Assembly: GCF_026012015.1 (NCBI RefSeq)
Contig: NZ_BRXR01000001.1
Location: 776,001-840,000 of the forward strand
DNA: 64,000 nt
Direction of reading: 5' to 3'
Source: Clostridium omnivorum
GTDB taxonomy: Bacteria > Bacillota > Clostridia > Clostridiales > Clostridiaceae
The notes under the pieces are model-generated. The model worked only from the letters and a program-made list of their open reading frames with translations, made no database searches and was not told the origin of the DNA. The position numbers and the translations under genes are program-made. Positions 9,393 through 17,793 of the stretch are shown here, in pieces (the stretch's first letter is position 1; each line of letters starts with the position of its first letter).

Positions 9393-9412
9393 AGGACACC
9401 ATTAGGTGCCCT
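9393..9412 (-). terminator. Intrinsic terminator of the opp operon
   Basis: On the minus strand an 8-bp stem (AGGGCACC / GGTGTCCT, one G-U pair) with loop TAAT is followed by a run of T. It lies 10 nt after the stop of the 58-residue microprotein and ends the leftward opp transcript. Confidence 0.75.
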
Positions 9413-9421
9413 TCAAAAATA

Positions 9422-9598
9422 TCAATTTCTCATCCAAACCTTAGTAACAAATAGCATTATTAAGCTCATGATAACTATAGCTCCTATTGCTATTGGAATA
9501 AGTATTGAAAATTGAGCAAGCATTATAGCAAAAAGATCTTTAAACCCAAGCTTTTCTTTTTCACTAGTTTCATCCTTTTTCTCATCTAATGTATCCAT
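9422..9598 (-). CDS. 58-residue single-pass membrane microprotein after oppF
   Basis: The open frame begins MDTLDEKKDETSEKEKLG, a charged cytosolic N-terminus, followed by a hydrophobic helix (about residues 22-52, LFAIMLAQFSILIPIAIG...) and a basic end VWMRN. The ribosome site AAAGGAG is ideally spaced and comes from the hairpin repeat at 9605-9687. The gene lies between oppF and the operon terminator, so it is probably made with the oligopeptide transporter. No family is recognised; a small regulatory or stabilising subunit is a guess. Confidence 0.6.
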   Translation of the reverse strand: MDTLDEKKDETSEKEKLGFKDLFAIMLAQFSILIPIAIGAIVIMSLIMLFVTKVWMRN

Positions 9599-9604
9599 TT
9601 TTTT

Positions 9605-9687
9605 CTCCTTTCACTGGTCACACTGGGTAGTCTGCCGATTCCCATCGGCAGACTACCCGTAAATGTCCATTTAGGACATTTACCTCC
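9605..9687 (-). repeat. Dispersed two-hairpin leader element, copy A
   Basis: Read on the minus strand: hairpin 1 GTAAATGTCC / GGACATTTAC with loop TAAAT; then hairpin 2, a perfect 15-bp stem beginning GGGTAGTCTGCCGAT with loop GGGA; then CCAGTGTGACCAGTGAAAGGAG, whose last bases form the Shine-Dalgarno sequence of the 58-residue gene. Copies B (21530) and C (49178) have the same order, loops and 3' end with compensating stem changes. Confidence 0.8.
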
Positions 9688-9690
9688 ACC

Positions 9691-10656
9691 TTATAGCAGA
9701 TGACATGCCACAAAGTGGCTGCTACCTACATCTTTATATTCTGGTATATCATGTCTGCACTTATCCATAACATATGGACATCTAGTATGAAATTTACAAC
9801 CCTTTGGTGGGTTTGCTGGACTAGGTATATCTCCCTGAAGCAGTATTCTTTCACGCTTTAGGGTTGGGTCTGGAATTGGTACTGCAGAAAGCAGTGCCTT
9901 TGTATATGGGTGAAGTGGATTTGCATATAATTCATTTTTGTTTGCTAGTTCCACCATTGATCCTAAGTACATAACTCCTACTCTATGGCTTATATGCTTA
10001 ACCACGCTTAAATCATGGGATATAAACAAATATGAAAATCCCATCTTTTGCTGTAAATCACACATAAGGTTAATAATTTGCGATTGTATTGAAACATCAA
10101 GAGCAGAAACTGGTTCATCTGCAACTATAAAATCAGGATTTAGTATAAGCGCTCTTGCTATTCCAATTCTCTGTCTTTGTCCTCCTGAAAATTCATGAGG
10201 GTATCTTTTAATATGGTATCTTGCAAGTCCACAAAGCTCTAATACCTCTAGAACTCTGTTCTTAATTTCACTCTTGGATGCAAGGTTATGATCTTCCAGT
10301 GCTTCCCCAATGATTTGTCCTACAGTCATTCTAGGATTCAGGGAACTATAAGGGTCTTGGAAGATAATCTGCATCTCTGGCCTTATATTTCTAAGTTCTT
10401 TTTTCTTTAGAGCAAAGATTTCCTTATCCTTAAAATATACCTGTCCCTCTGTCTTATCCAATAGCCTTAGCAAGGTTCTTCCTGTAGTAGACTTTCCGCA
10501 GCCAGACTCTCCAACAAGACCTAAGGTTTCACCTTTTTTTATCTCAAAAGAAACGTCATCAACAGCCTTCACATAGCCAACGGTTCTTTGAAGTACCCCT
10601 GCTCTTATGGGAAAATATTTTTTCAAGTGTTCTACCTTTACAATATTTTCTGCCAT
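9691..10656 (-). CDS. oppF: Oligopeptide ABC transporter ATP-binding protein OppF
   Basis: A 321-residue ABC ATPase of the peptide/nickel family. Walker A is [12 protein letters not shown] (about 51-62), the signature [15 protein letters not shown] (about 161), and Walker [15 protein letters not shown] (about 181). The C-terminal oligopeptide-transporter extension ([16 protein letters not shown]) is present. It pairs with OppD to energise uptake of short peptides. It starts after GGAGGGAGAGC, 21 nt behind oppD, and is the last core transporter gene of the operon. Confidence 0.93.
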   Translation of the reverse strand: MAENIVKVEHLKKYFPIRAGVLQRTVGYVKAVDDVSFEIKKGETLGLVGESGCGKSTTGRTLLRLLDKTEGQVYFKDKEIFALKKKELRNIRPEMQIIFQDPYSSLNPRMTVGQIIGEALEDHNLASKSEIKNRVLEVLELCGLARYHIKRYPHEFSGGQRQRIGIARALILNPDFIVADEPVSALDVSIQSQIINLMCDLQQKMGFSYLFISHDLSVVKHISHRVGVMYLGSMVELANKNELYANPLHPYTKALLSAVPIPDPTLKRERILLQGDIPSPANPPKGCKFHTRCPYVMDKCRHDIPEYKDVGSSHFVACHLL

Positions 10657-10677
10657 GCTCTCCCTCCTTGTTTTCCT

Positions 10678-11700
10678 CTAATAAAGCCAGCAGGCTACCT
10701 TATGGTTTTCACTTACCTGCTTTAGTCTAGGCTGCTTTTCCTTACATAGCTTTAAGCACTTCTCACATCTTTCGGAGAAGTAACAATTCTCAGGCATTCC
10801 TATAGGATTAGGAACCTGACCAGGTATAGAATAAAGTCTTTCCCTATCCTTGTTTAATATTGGTTTCGAATTTAAAAGTCCAACTGTATATGGATGCATT
10901 GGATTTTTAAAAAGTTCAATTACTGGTGCTTCTTCCACTACTTTTCCCGCATACATTACTATTACATAGTCTGCCATTTCAGCTATAACTCCTAAATCAT
11001 GGGTTATAAGCATTATTGAAGTATTAAGCTTATCCTTTAAATTTTTCATTATGTCTAGAATTTGAGCTTGAATAGTTACATCTAGTGCTGTGGTTGGTTC
11101 ATCCGCAATTAATAGCTTAGGATTACAAGACACTGCCATAGCTATCATTGCTCTCTGTCTCATTCCGCCACTTAGTTCATGAGGATAACTATCAACTACT
11201 TCCTCTGCTCTAGGTATACCTACTAGTTTAAGCATCTCTATTGCCTTTTTTCTTGCTTCTACCTTGCTTAAATTCTGGTGAAGTATTATAACCTCTTCTA
11301 TCTGTTCTCCAATAGTAAATACCGGATTTAAGGAAGTCATTGGCTCTTGGAATATAACTGAAATTTCATTTCCTCTTATTTCTCTCATTTCACTGTCACT
11401 TAGATTTAAAACATTTCTACCTTCAAAAAGTATTTCCCCGGCAACTATTCTTCCTGGTGGATTAGGAATAAGCCTCATCAGTGACATTGCAGTTACACTT
11501 TTACCGCAGCCTGATTCACCAACTACACCAACAGTTTCTCCTTCCTTTATTTTAAAGCTTACATCGTTTACTGCTTTTACTATTCCATCCTCAGTAAAGA
11601 AGTGAGTCTTTAAATTTTTAAATTCTACCAAATCCTTACTTTTCCTCTTTTTTTCCAACTCTTCATTTATATTTTTTTGAAGCTTTTCATTGTTTTCCAT
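10678..11700 (-). CDS. oppD: Oligopeptide ABC transporter ATP-binding protein OppD
   Basis: A 340-residue ABC ATPase. Walker A is [12 protein letters not shown], the signature LSGGMRQRAMIAMA and Walker B LLIADEPTTALDVT. The C-terminal Cys-rich segment (NCYFSERCEKCLKLC) is the family's cluster, which carries an iron-sulfur centre in some DppD proteins. An unusually charged N-terminus of about 24 residues precedes the ABC domain. The start follows GGGGGGATAGCT. It forms a heterodimer with OppF and is encoded 11 nt after oppC. Confidence 0.93.
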   Translation of the reverse strand: MENNEKLQKNINEELEKKRKSKDLVEFKNLKTHFFTEDGIVKAVNDVSFKIKEGETVGVVGESGCGKSVTAMSLMRLIPNPPGRIVAGEILFEGRNVLNLSDSEMREIRGNEISVIFQEPMTSLNPVFTIGEQIEEVIILHQNLSKVEARKKAIEMLKLVGIPRAEEVVDSYPHELSGGMRQRAMIAMAVSCNPKLLIADEPTTALDVTIQAQILDIMKNLKDKLNTSIMLITHDLGVIAEMADYVIVMYAGKVVEEAPVIELFKNPMHPYTVGLLNSKPILNKDRERLYSIPGQVPNPIGMPENCYFSERCEKCLKLCKEKQPRLKQVSENHKVACWLY

Positions 11701-11711
11701 AGCTATCCCCC

Positions 11712-12623
11712 CTATACCTTTAGTTTTGGATCTAATGCATCTCTAAGTCCATCACCAAAAATGTTTATGGATATAACTGTTAAGAATATGCATAGTCCTG
11801 GTGGAATCCAAAGCCATGGTTGAGTTTGGAGGATATAAAGATCGTTAACTACTTGAACCATATTGCCCCATGAAGGTGTTGGTGGTGTAACTCCAAGACC
11901 TAGGAAGCTTAATGCTGATTCAGTAAGTATTGCTCCGCCTATACCAAGTGTAGCTGTTACTATTATTGAAGCGAAGGTATTTGGAAGTAGATGTCTAAAC
12001 ATCTTTTTTCTATCCTTTAGGCCAAGAGCTTCAGCTGCCTGCATAAATTCCTGCTCCCTTAAGGATAATATTTGTCCTCTTACAATTCTGCAGAGTCCCG
12101 GCCAACTCAATACACCAAGAATAAACATAACTACAAACATTCTATATTCCGGTCTAACTTTTAAATCTGACATCAAGGCTCCAAGCATTATTAATATTGG
12201 TAAGCTTGGGAAACACATAAAAACATCAACAATTCTCATTATTATGCCATCTACAACACCGCCGTAGTATCCTGCAACTGCCCCAAGAATACTTCCGATT
12301 ACTATTTCTATAACAACTGCAACAACACCAACTGACAATGATATTCTTCCAGCGTACATTATTCTAGTAAGTACATCTCTTCCAACCGAATCCGTACCTA
12401 AAAGGTGCTGTGCTGTTGGTGAGGATGATACATTACCCAGATCTATAGTTTCCATATCATAAGGAGATATCCAAGGTCCAACTATTGACATAAGTACCAT
12501 GAATATCAAAATAAACAACCCGGTTAAAGCCAGCTTATTTTTCTTAAGCCTTTTCCACGCTATTTTCCACGGGCTTATTATGTCTTCCTTTTTAATCTCA
12601 TTTACGTTTACATCGGCTTCCAC
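11712..12623 (-). CDS. oppC: Oligopeptide ABC transporter permease OppC
   Basis: A 303-residue inner-membrane permease with the OppC_N segment (WKRLKKNKLALTGLFIL), the HLLGTDSVGRDVLTRIMYAGRIS motif and the cytoplasmic coupling EAA loop (AAEALGLKDRKKMFRHLLPN). About six helices are visible. The start is a GTG behind GGGGGGATATTA. It partners OppB; the gene order oppB-oppC-oppD-oppF is the standard one. Confidence 0.93.
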   Translation of the reverse strand: MEADVNVNEIKKEDIISPWKIAWKRLKKNKLALTGLFILIFMVLMSIVGPWISPYDMETIDLGNVSSSPTAQHLLGTDSVGRDVLTRIMYAGRISLSVGVVAVVIEIVIGSILGAVAGYYGGVVDGIIMRIVDVFMCFPSLPILIMLGALMSDLKVRPEYRMFVVMFILGVLSWPGLCRIVRGQILSLREQEFMQAAEALGLKDRKKMFRHLLPNTFASIIVTATLGIGGAILTESALSFLGLGVTPPTPSWGNMVQVVNDLYILQTQPWLWIPPGLCIFLTVISINIFGDGLRDALDPKLKV

Positions 12624-12638
12624 TAATATCCCCCCTTA

Positions 12639-13604
12639 CTACTTAAGTCTTATTCTTGGGTCAACAATTGCATAGGATATATCAGCTATAAGATTACCAA
12701 GAAGTGTCAGAAGCGAAAGCAACATAGTAATACCCATCAATAAGTAGTAATCTCTGCCATTTACTGCCTGGAGCTCAATTGGTCCTATACCTGGCCAGTT
12801 AAATATAGTTTCTGTCATAATAGCACCCGAGAACAATCCAGGTAGTGAGAAACCCAATATAGTAATTACAGGTATCAAGGCATTTCTAAGTGCATGCTTA
12901 TATATAACTACCTTCTCTTTTAATCCTTTAGCTCTTGCTGTTCTAACATAATCCTGCCTAATAACCTCCAGCATACTTGAACGAGTATACCTCATTAAAC
13001 TTGCAACACTGCCCAAGGTTAATACTATAAGAGGTAAAAGCATGTGGTACATTACATCTATAAAATTCTTAAAGCCAGTATAATGCGCTCCTGGAGTATG
13101 CATGCCCGAAACCGGAAAAATATGCAAGTCTACCGCAAACCACTTTATGAGCAAAAGCCCAAAGAAGAAGGATGGCATGGAAATACCAATCAATGCAAAT
13201 ACAGTGAAGAATGAATCAAATCCGGAATACTGCTTTGTTGCAGATATAATGCCTATAGGTACTGCTAAGAGCACACTCAAAATAAAGCTAGCTAGTGATA
13301 AATAAAAGGAATTCCATATATAATCATTCATAACTTTACTTACAGGTTTCATATAATAGAAGGATTCTCCAAAATATCCTTTTGTAAATACATTCTTAGC
13401 CCAGTAGCCATATTGAACATACTTAGGCTCGTCCAAATGCATTTGATGTCTAAGTTCAGCTTTTCTTGCTGCACTAAGCTTAGGGTTCATACTGCCCGAT
13501 ATAGCATCCCCTGGAGCCAGTGAGAATATCAAAAATACTACTAGCGATATTCCAATTAGCACTGGTATCATCTGTAGCAATCTTCTAATGATATACTGCC
13601 TCAT
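12639..13604 (-). CDS. oppB: Oligopeptide ABC transporter permease OppB
   Basis: A 321-residue permease. It has the N-terminal MRQYIIRRLLQMIPVLIGIS helix, the GDAISGSMNP...LRHQMHLDEPKYVQYGYW region and the EAA coupling loop (RTARAKGLKEKVVIYKHALRN) of OppB/DppB. The start follows GGGGAGG. It is preceded by oppA and the palindrome at 13715-13740, so the membrane and ATPase genes are probably expressed at a lower level than oppA. Confidence 0.93.
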   Translation of the reverse strand: MRQYIIRRLLQMIPVLIGISLVVFLIFSLAPGDAISGSMNPKLSAARKAELRHQMHLDEPKYVQYGYWAKNVFTKGYFGESFYYMKPVSKVMNDYIWNSFYLSLASFILSVLLAVPIGIISATKQYSGFDSFFTVFALIGISMPSFFFGLLLIKWFAVDLHIFPVSGMHTPGAHYTGFKNFIDVMYHMLLPLIVLTLGSVASLMRYTRSSMLEVIRQDYVRTARAKGLKEKVVIYKHALRNALIPVITILGFSLPGLFSGAIMTETIFNWPGIGPIELQAVNGRDYYLLMGITMLLSLLTLLGNLIADISYAIVDPRIRLK

Positions 13605-13714
13605 GATAAACCTCCCCGTATTTTTTATTAATGCATAAGGATTTTTAACCCTTACTTTTTAAAGCTTAATTTTTTTATATGTGAAGGAAAAGAATTTTCA
13701 TATTCATATATTTA

Positions 13715-13740
13715 CTATGCCCGGCTTAAGCCGGGCATAG
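13715..13740 (-). other. Perfect 26-nt palindrome between oppA and oppB
   Basis: CTATGCCCGGCTT / AAGCCGGGCATAG is a 13-bp GC-rich inverted repeat ten nt after the oppA stop. No T-run follows on the minus strand, so it is better read as an mRNA-stabilising or partial-stop hairpin that raises oppA levels relative to oppBCDF than as a full terminator. Confidence 0.7.
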
Positions 13741-13750
13741 AATAAAATTA

Positions 13751-15478
13751 TTAATTAGCTGCTATTTCTGCCTTCCAAACATCATAAGTCCAATCTCTGT
13801 ATGGGGAAATTTCTATTCCCTTAACCTTTGAACTTACAGCCCACATATCCTTATTTTGGCTTATAAATATATATGGAAGGTCATCATTAGCCATTTTTGT
13901 CCATTTCTTGTATATTTCTTTTCTCTTTTCAAGGTCTGTAGTCTTCAAACCCTCTTGAACAAGCTTTTCAGCTTCATCATTTCTCCAGCCTACAGAGTTA
14001 AATCCTCCAAGGGTATCCTGAGAAATTGCAAATATTCCTGATGGATCTGGGTCTATAGATAATGACCAAGCCATATTATACATTTCAAATTCCTGCTTAT
14101 CGTAAACTTTTTCTGATAAAGTTGCAAATTCCATAAGTTCTGGTATAACTTCTACGCCAATAGCCTTCCAATTTTCTTTTACTATAGGAACTAAATTATC
14201 TACATATTTACTTCCAGTATATGTTAACCAGTGAATTGTGAATTTCTTACCATCTTTGTATCTCCATCCGTCGTCCTTCTTTACCCATCCTGCTTCATCA
14301 AGAAGCTTGTTTGCTTTCTCAGCATTGTAGTCATACTTTTCTATATCTTCTGTATATGCCCAAGACACTGGAGACATTGGAGCGTTACATACATCAGCAT
14401 ATCCTTTATAATAAGAGTCTACAAAACCCTTTCTATTTAAGCCATAAGTTAGAGCTTGACGTACTTTCTTATCCTTGAACATGTCATTTCTTAAATTAAG
14501 TCCTATATAGGAGTATCCGTTGTCTGGATAGAATTGAAGATCAAGGAAACCTGCTTCATTTAACATATTTATATTTTCTGGTTTAGCTGCAATTACATCC
14601 ATATCTGTTCCACCAGATTTAAGCTCTTGAATATTAGTTTGAGAGTTTGTTACCTTCATAATAATATTAGCAATCTTAGGAGCACCTCTAAAGTAGCTGT
14701 CATTCTTTTCAAATTCTACTGTCTGACCAGCTTCATAAGCTTTGAACTTGTACGCTCCTGTACCCATTGGCTTTAAGAATAAATCTTTAAGCTTTTGGAT
14801 TGAACCCTTTTCAAAGCCATAGTAATTCTTTGACATAATTCCATATCCAAAGTCACCAATAATTGCTGGTGCCTTAACATCTGTTAAAGTAAAGGAAATA
14901 GTATAATCGTCAATAACCTTTATGCCGCTTACTTCTTTTGCATCACCTTTATTATATTCTTTAAATCCTACTAACTTTTCAGCTGCATCAACTCTTGGTC
15001 CATCATATTTAGGATCACATAAAGCAGTATAGGTAAATGCAACGTCTGAAGCCTTTAGTTCAGTTCCATCACTAAACTTAACACCTTTCTTTAAGTGGAA
15101 GGTATAAGTCTTATTGTCTTGTGAAATATCCCATTTTTCAGCCAAAAGACCTATTGGATTTCCTTCCTTATCATTGGTCATTAAACCATCAAATACAAGA
15201 GATGTTACATAGCTATCATAAACGGAGTCACTATAAATAGGATTAAATTTACCACTAGGAGCCGTTATACCAACAATAAGGGTATCCTTTCTGTCCTTTG
15301 AAGTTTGAGGAAGCTTTTCTGGATTTGGAGCCTTTTTAGTCTCCTGAACCTTTTTGTCTACCTTTGCAGTATCACTTTTACCCGGATTATCAATAACTTT
15401 TTGTTTTTGACCACAAGATGTAAAAATCATTGTAGCTGTCATTACTGCACTTATTATTAATAGTGCCTTTCTTTTCAT
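13751..15478 (-). CDS. oppA: Oligopeptide-binding lipoprotein OppA
   Basis: A 575-residue extracellular solute-binding protein, family 5. The signal peptide ends at FTSCGQ, so the mature protein is probably lipid-anchored at Cys. The SBP_bac_5 core begins near LPQTSKDRKDTLIVG and contains GLLAEKWDISQDNKTYTFHLKKGVKFSDG, a hallmark of this family. The start is set at MKRKALL behind AAAGGGGGATTAACTAT; an in-frame ATG nine codons upstream lacks a comparable site. It captures short peptides for OppBCDF. Confidence 0.93.
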   Translation of the reverse strand: MKRKALLIISAVMTATMIFTSCGQKQKVIDNPGKSDTAKVDKKVQETKKAPNPEKLPQTSKDRKDTLIVGITAPSGKFNPIYSDSVYDSYVTSLVFDGLMTNDKEGNPIGLLAEKWDISQDNKTYTFHLKKGVKFSDGTELKASDVAFTYTALCDPKYDGPRVDAAEKLVGFKEYNKGDAKEVSGIKVIDDYTISFTLTDVKAPAIIGDFGYGIMSKNYYGFEKGSIQKLKDLFLKPMGTGAYKFKAYEAGQTVEFEKNDSYFRGAPKIANIIMKVTNSQTNIQELKSGGTDMDVIAAKPENINMLNEAGFLDLQFYPDNGYSYIGLNLRNDMFKDKKVRQALTYGLNRKGFVDSYYKGYADVCNAPMSPVSWAYTEDIEKYDYNAEKANKLLDEAGWVKKDDGWRYKDGKKFTIHWLTYTGSKYVDNLVPIVKENWKAIGVEVIPELMEFATLSEKVYDKQEFEMYNMAWSLSIDPDPSGIFAISQDTLGGFNSVGWRNDEAEKLVQEGLKTTDLEKRKEIYKKWTKMANDDLPYIFISQNKDMWAVSSKVKGIEISPYRDWTYDVWKAEIAAN

Positions 15479-15555
15479 ATAGTTAATCCCCCTTTCTTGT
15501 TTCATATTGTATCTATATTAAGTAAGAAGGATTTTTAGAACAAAAAGTATAAAAA

Positions 15556-15570
15556 GCTACAAATTGTAGC
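15556..15570 (-). terminator. Intrinsic terminator after the MFS gene
   Basis: GCTACAAATTGTAGC forms a short stem extended by A/T flanks (AAAAGGCTACA / TGTAGCTTTTT on the minus strand) and is followed by T residues. It lies between the MFS stop and the oppA start, isolating the opp transcript. Confidence 0.6.
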
Positions 15571-15581
15571 CTTTTATATTT

Positions 15582-16865
15582 CTAGTTATTTAACTTTTTT
15601 GATTTATCACTCAAATTCAATGCATACATAAGGATTGTTGAAAAAACTGCTAAAATAAACAAAAGAGCCCATGCAGTCTTTATACTTGTTTTTTGAATAA
15701 ACATCCCCATTAGAAATGGACCAAGTGCAAAACCAGCACCTGTTAATAGTGGAATAACTGAATTAAATCTTCCTCTATGTGTTATTGGAGTATGACTTGC
15801 AATATATACACCCGAATTAGTACTACTCAACACCTCACCAGTAGACCAAATTATTGTAGATAATATAAACAATGGATATGTATTTACAAAATACAACATT
15901 CCAAATCCTACTGCATATAACGCACCAGAAAGTACCATATTAAAGGTTGTTCTAATTTTTTTTGTAAGATTTGTTATTGGTGTAGTTAAAAATACTACCA
16001 CCAGAGCATTAGTTGTCATAAGTGTTCCAAAAATTTTGGCTCCATTATCTGGGAAGCATTGATTAACTTGCATAGGTATTATAAATAGATGTTGAGCGTA
16101 TACGAAGGTATAGATAGTAGTTATTCCAGCAAAAGCTAGAAGTGCTGGCCTTTTAAGCAGTACAGCAAATAGATTTCCCTTTTCTGCCTTCTCATTATGA
16201 TGAAGCAACTCATTATTATTATCAAATTGTTCAGTATGTGGAATGCTTTCCTCCACAAAAAATCCTATTAAAATCAATGAAACAAAGGTTGATATTGCAT
16301 TCCCCCAAAATATCCAGCTAATATAGTTTTTATAAAGAAAACCTGCAATTAGAGGACCTACTGCAAGCCCCATATTATTTCCCATATATAATAGTGAAAA
16401 AGCATTTCTTCTATTACTTGCATTAGTTAGGTCTGTAGTCATAGCTGTATATGCTGGTGTAGCAGCTGAGGTAAAGAAAAAGGCTAAAAGTAGGAGCCAT
16501 GGTATTAACATGGATTCCTTCAAAAACCCACAGGGTATTAAAAATAATGCAGCTAAGCCTTGAAATATTATTACAATATGTTTTCTACCAAATTTATCTG
16601 ATAATTTTCCGCCTAAAAGAGCACCAGGTACAGAAGTTACAGCTGTAAGTAACATGAATTTACCTGCAGTACCAGCCCCAAGCTTCAATTTTTCTGTTAA
16701 AAACAATGTAAGAAATGGATATATAAAACTTCCCATGGCATTAACTATTCTTGAAAAAAATATTATATATATACTTCGAGGAAATCCCTCATAAGTACTT
16801 AACAGCTTTGGCATTTTCATGTTTCTAATCACATCCTTAATTTTTGTGGCCATTAATAAGTACAT
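15582..16865 (-). CDS. MFS transporter, drug-efflux type
   Basis: A 427-residue protein with about 12 membrane helices. The loop GALLGGKLSDKFGRKHIVI between helices 2 and 3 is the MFS motif A, and MTTDLTNASNRRNAFSLLYMGNNMG fits the DHA1/MDR (YfcJ/MdtG-like) branch. The substrate cannot be told from sequence. The start is uncertain: MYLLMATK has a distant AAGG, while an internal ATG (MKMPKLL, about 16 codons in) has AAGGATG at a good distance. It is a single gene transcribed leftward. Confidence 0.8.
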   Translation of the reverse strand: MYLLMATKIKDVIRNMKMPKLLSTYEGFPRSIYIIFFSRIVNAMGSFIYPFLTLFLTEKLKLGAGTAGKFMLLTAVTSVPGALLGGKLSDKFGRKHIVIIFQGLAALFLIPCGFLKESMLIPWLLLLAFFFTSAATPAYTAMTTDLTNASNRRNAFSLLYMGNNMGLAVGPLIAGFLYKNYISWIFWGNAISTFVSLILIGFFVEESIPHTEQFDNNNELLHHNEKAEKGNLFAVLLKRPALLAFAGITTIYTFVYAQHLFIIPMQVNQCFPDNGAKIFGTLMTTNALVVVFLTTPITNLTKKIRTTFNMVLSGALYAVGFGMLYFVNTYPLFILSTIIWSTGEVLSSTNSGVYIASHTPITHRGRFNSVIPLLTGAGFALGPFLMGMFIQKTSIKTAWALLFILAVFSTILMYALNLSDKSKKLNN

Positions 16866-17086
16866 GCGACTTTTGCCTTATTAATGTTTCAAGCTGAGCA
16901 CTATATTTTTGAAAATTTAGTTTGTTGTTAAACTTTACCACAAAAATATGAATTTATCAATTTTTTGAAATATTTTATTGGTTTCCCTACAAGTTTTAAT
17001 CATTTTTCCAATTAATATACCAGCATATTTATTTTTTATATTTCTAATAATATAAAAGGTTAATTAATTATAAAGGAGGAGAAAAG

Positions 17087-17305
17087 ATGAGAAACCTTAC
17101 TGAATCTGAAAAAATATCCCTTAGAGAATTACTCCAGATGGAAACAAACTCCCTAGTTAAGGCCGAGGCTAGCAAAGCAATTATAACTGATGAACAGCTA
17201 AAAAAAGCTGCTGATGCTGGTATTCTGGCTATGGAAGGCAGAATAAAAGGAATTCAACAATTTATTAATGAAAATTCTGTTATAGATACTGGGGAGGTGC
17301 ATTAG
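17087..17305 (+). CDS. Small CotF-associated spore coat protein
   Basis: This 72-residue helical protein contains LTESEKISLRELLQMETNSLVKAE and LAMEGRIKGIQQFI, the pattern of the short partner found before CotF-type coat proteins in clostridia. The start follows AAAGGAGGAGAAAAG. The CotF-family gene begins two nt after its stop, so the pair is translated together. Likely expressed in the mother cell during sporulation; no sigma-E/K promoter was assigned. Confidence 0.75.
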   Translation: MRNLTESEKISLRELLQMETNSLVKAEASKAIITDEQLKKAADAGILAMEGRIKGIQQFINENSVIDTGEVH

Positions 17306-17307
17306 TA

Positions 17308-17619
17308 ATGGCTTCAATTATGAATACTATTATGGGAACTTCAAATATTCAAATGGATGATAAAACAATAGCTAATGATTCTCTTATGGCATCAAAGGCT
17401 GCTGCAGGAGCCTATTTAACAGCTTCTTTGGAAGCAGCTACTCCAGAGCTAAGAACACTTTACACAAGTAGTCTTCAGCAGGTACTTCAAGGTCATGCAG
17501 CAATGACTGATTTAGCAGTAGCTAAGAATTGGTATCGAGCATATGATGCACCCGACCAACAGCTTTCTGATGCAGTAAAGCATTCTGAAAACACAATTAG
17601 CAATTTGTCTGCAAAATAG
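17308..17619 (+). CDS. CotF-family spore coat protein
   Basis: A 103-residue protein with the CotF domain: an N-terminal segment (IMNTIMGTSNIQMDDKTIANDSLMASKAAAGAY) followed by two helices ending TDLAVAKNWYRAYDAPDQQL, the family's conserved end. CotF proteins are spore coat components. It is the second gene of a two-gene operon, with GGGGAGGTG as its ribosome site inside the end of the first gene, and is followed by a clear terminator. Confidence 0.85.
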   Translation: MASIMNTIMGTSNIQMDDKTIANDSLMASKAAAGAYLTASLEAATPELRTLYTSSLQQVLQGHAAMTDLAVAKNWYRAYDAPDQQLSDAVKHSENTISNLSAK

Positions 17620-17628
17620 ATATGCAAA

Positions 17629-17650
17629 AATGCACCTCTCTAGGTGCATT
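17629..17650 (+). terminator. Intrinsic terminator of the CotF pair
   Basis: The 9-bp stem AATGCACCT / AGGTGCATT with loop CTCT is followed by TTTT. It lies ten nt after the CotF stop codon. Confidence 0.85.
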
Positions 17651-17793
17651 TTTTATATACTTTATTTTATGTTTTTAACAGACTTTAGAAGGATTTTTAA
17701 TTATTATATTGAATAATTAAATTACCAATTCAATTATTCTAATACTACTTTTATCTAATATTTTACGTTTTACGTTTAGAGGTGGATTTTACT

